Assembly: GCF_000430805.1 (NCBI RefSeq)
Contig: NZ_AUMS01000018.1
Coordinates: 1-54,150 of the forward strand
DNA length: 54,150 bases
Direction of reading: 5' to 3'
DNA from: Chitinilyticum aquatile DSM 21506
GTDB lineage: Bacteria; Pseudomonadota; Gammaproteobacteria; Burkholderiales; Chitinibacteraceae
Positions 52,608-54,150 of this stretch are shown here, piece after piece; position 1 is the stretch's first letter, and each line of letters starts with the position of its first letter. The notes under the pieces were generated by a model. It had not been told where the DNA came from, searched no databases, and saw only the letters and a program-made list of their open reading frames with translations. The position numbers and the translations under genes are program-made.

Positions 52608-52646
52608 TTGTCATCCTCCCCGCCCAAAGGACGGGGAGGATGACAA
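52608..52646. terminator. 15-bp perfect stem-loop
   Basis: TTGTCATCCTCCCCG pairs with CGGGGAGGATGACAA around a 9-base loop (CCCAAAGGA). It is very stable and lies 17 bp after the BPSL0761 gene, so it can act as a terminator, although no T-run follows. The sequence type is also that of IS200/IS605 right-end hairpins. Confidence 0.55.
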
Positions 52647-52815
52647 GCTCTATACTTCACAGGCCTGAAGGCCAATGCATGGCGCACACTTAGTCAAAAT
52701 TGTCCTTTGTCCCTCTGCATTAGAACTAACAGTCAGCTGACTTGTAAGGTGATACATGTGCAACGAACATCACCTGCTTTTCCATTCTTGGATTCAACAA
52801 TCACAGGAAACAGCC

Positions 52816-52998
52816 ATGCAGAATGCATATAAGCGGGTCACTAGTGCAATGACGCACTTGCGCAACTCGACCGAATGGCAAGCGCGGCAAGCCACATTTA
52901 GCCAGTTTGATCGCACTCTCGATAACAACCTTCCCCCAGTACAGCTTGGACGTACCATAGCTTCTGGCACACCACGCTTAAAACCAAGTAGTAAATGA
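52816..52998 (+). CDS. 60-residue hypothetical protein
   Basis: MQNAYKRVTSAMTHLRNSTE... starts at 52816 behind a classic AGGAAACAGCC ribosome binding site; the frame is open from 52756 but without a better start. Basic, Gln/Arg-rich, ending TPRLKPSSK. Its stop overlaps the next start by ATGA, so it is coupled to the 139-residue gene. Not recognised. Confidence 0.6.
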   Translation: MQNAYKRVTSAMTHLRNSTEWQARQATFSQFDRTLDNNLPPVQLGRTIASGTPRLKPSSK

Positions 52999-53414
52999 AA
53001 TCTGAACTCGATCAACGCATGGCTTGGTATCTGCGTATGAAGCAGAGCACCAACTATCTGGGTATCGACCAAATGCAGGCTGGCATGGCCTATGCAATTT
53101 GGGCGCGCAACGCTTACGTAGGCCTCTGGCTCCCCGAGGAACGTGGCTTTCTAATCTCGCGATACAAGATGTATCCGACGCCCTATTTATTTGTTGAGTA
53201 CCACTGGGAGACAGGCGAACCCTTCGGTACAGTCAAACCGCTACGCCCGCTCGAAATTTGCCCAATACCTCTAGTGCCAACTTCTGCGTACCATGAAGAA
53301 AGGGATAATGCCCAATTGTGTGGATGGCTCGACGCACTGGAAGAGCGCCATCCTCCCCTATCCGGTTGGGACTCTATCAGCGAACGCCGTCAGTCAATTG
53401 CTCGACGGGCTTAA
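52995..53414 (+). CDS. hypothetical 139-residue protein
   Basis: MKSELDQRMAWYLRMKQSTN... is rich in Trp, Tyr and Pro, with no membrane segment or known motif. Segments such as YAIWARNAYVGLWLPEERGF and YPTPYLFVEYHWETGEPFGT suggest a beta-rich fold. Translationally coupled to the 60-residue protein upstream. No family recognised. Confidence 0.6.
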   Translation: MKSELDQRMAWYLRMKQSTNYLGIDQMQAGMAYAIWARNAYVGLWLPEERGFLISRYKMYPTPYLFVEYHWETGEPFGTVKPLRPLEICPIPLVPTSAYHEERDNAQLCGWLDALEERHPPLSGWDSISERRQSIARRA

Positions 53415-53535
53415 AGTGGCAATTTTGCTGGATTTGACACTGACGGAACATAGTACATCCATGAGGATGATACCCACTTAATGTCCAACTAAGCCGCTAC
53501 CTTTGCGCTATCAGATTACGTTGATAAGCGCATTT

Positions 53536-53787
53536 ATGAGATGGACTAGTACAGGCTGGACAATACAAGCCCAGTGGATCACGCGTGAAACGCTCAGCGA
53601 TATTAACAGTGGCTATTTCTTGCTGCCACATCCAACGTTGTTTTTCAAAAACTGGCAAGGCCAGTTTGCCACCGCAGCTGTAACACAATTACAAGCAGGC
53701 AACCTTGTACTCACCGTGGCTGGCGGTAGGCAAATCACATATGATTCAGTGGAAAACCTTTTGGCTGACGGTTGGGTGATAGATTAA
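53536..53787 (+). CDS. hypothetical 83-residue protein, paralogue B
   Basis: MRWTSTGWTIQAQWITRETL... is 83 residues when started at the ATG at 53536, exactly the length of its paralogue at 48105; an upstream TTG at 53503 would add 11 residues. The shared core includes QAQWITRETL, LLPHPTLFFK, QGQFAT and the C-terminus NLLADGWVID. It lies 34 bp before the start of the IS5 copy at the window edge. Function unknown. Confidence 0.65.
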   Translation: MRWTSTGWTIQAQWITRETLSDINSGYFLLPHPTLFFKNWQGQFATAAVTQLQAGNLVLTVAGGRQITYDSVENLLADGWVID

Positions 53788-53821
53788 CAATTCGTAATTT
53801 GACTATTTTAGTTATGAAAGC

Positions 53822-54150
53822 GGCTTTGTTGCACAAATCGGCACGCATCCTGCTTGATCTGACCACATCACCCCCCAATCCGTCATCAGCATGAGCAAAC
53901 CAGCCCCGCCAAAGTACCGCACCACCAACTGGAAATCCTACACTCATGCGCTGCGCCAGCGTGGTTCTCTGTTGATCTGGCTGGACAAGGACATGGCATG
54001 GTTTGCCGCTCCAACCGGCAAACGTGGTCGCGCCGAACGATTCAGCGATGCAGCGATTCAGTTCTGTTTGATGGTCAAAAATCTCTTCAATCTGGCGCTC
54101 CGCCAAACTACGGGCATGGTCGCCAGCCTGTTGAAACTGGCCGGATTGGA
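53822..54150 (+). mobile_element. IS5-family element, cut by the window edge
   Basis: Begins with the end sequence GGCTTTGTTGCACAAATC (53822-53839) and runs out of the window. It is in the opposite orientation to the copies at 18474 and 41573. Confidence 0.85.
53891..54150 (+). CDS. IS5-family transposase, partial (window edge)
   Basis: The frame is open from the ATG at 53891 (MSKPAPPKYRTTNWKSYTHA) to the last base, 86 full codons, with no lesion. It contains the N-terminal DNA-binding part (AWFAAPTGKRGRAERFSDAA and IQFCLMVKNLFNLALRQTTG). The catalytic DDE part lies beyond the window. This copy keeps the Trp codon and the frame that are lost in the copy at 41573, so it may be the active source. 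Confidence 0.85.
   Translation, partial: MSKPAPPKYRTTNWKSYTHALRQRGSLLIWLDKDMAWFAAPTGKRGRAERFSDAAIQFCLMVKNLFNLALRQTTGMVASLLKLAGL

Overview
The window is an accessory region from a Gram-negative proteobacterium. The clinical resistance load (IS26, class 1 integron, Tn402 tni genes, a Tn21-type terminal repeat) is typical of proteobacterial mobile DNA. The GC-moderate genes to the right carry AGGAG-type ribosome binding sites. A beta- or gammaproteobacterium is likely, but I cannot name a species. I see no rRNA, tRNA, conjugation, replication-initiation or core metabolic operon, so chromosome versus plasmid is open.

Left part (1-10.7 kb), stacked mobile elements. A complete IS26 (1-820) truncates intI1. 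A class 1 integron follows with a PcH1-type promoter, one aadA2 cassette, qacEdelta1, sul1 and orf5. Next come a 3'-truncated tniB, an intact tniA and the Tn402 IRt at 7287-7311. tniQ, tniR and IRi are missing, so the integron cannot move by itself. Beyond IRt is the remnant of a Tn3-family transposon: an MNT/HEPN toxin-antitoxin pair with its own promoter, a cupin, three small co-transcribed genes and a serine resolvase. It ends in a 38-bp Tn21-type inverted repeat (10677-10714) that has cut off the 5' end of a cysteine-rich protein gene.

10.7-18.2 kb: a Type III restriction-modification operon with a RhuM-family gene between mod and res, then a convergent tyrosine recombinase with a striking dif-like 11-6-11 palindrome beside its start.

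18.2-22.8 kb: decayed, AT-rich DNA with IS30, IS5 and IS481 remnants, a DUF1232 protein and two membrane proteins.

22.8-41.5 kb: a dense, probably defence-related block. It holds a NERD-nuclease/SF1 helicase; a Fic protein with an altered active site and a cluster of GGCGC operator-like repeats; a leftward operon (GDSL hydrolase, two small proteins, AddB-like and AddA-like helicase-nucleases, TerB-like membrane protein); and a rightward operon (MraZ-like protein, WYL-SIR2 fusion, HIT, HNH). Pieces of an older, decayed WYL-SIR2 gene lie on both sides of the rightward operon. An arginase/HDAC-fold deacetylase pair follows.

41.5-54.15 kb: IS5-family copies bracket a PP2C / DUF2779 nuclease / PD-(D/E)XK nuclease operon divergent from a WYL regulator. 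It is followed by an FtsZ-like and a DnaA-like protein, a metallophosphoesterase and several small genes, two of which are 83-residue paralogues. Several genes here are broken: an in-frame amber in the PP2C gene, an A7 frameshift in the nuclease, and the transposases.

The best candidates for an undescribed system are the MraZ-like / WYL-SIR2 / HIT / HNH operon and the divergent PP2C-DUF2779-nuclease / WYL module. All functional assignments rest on motif reading by eye; no search was run.
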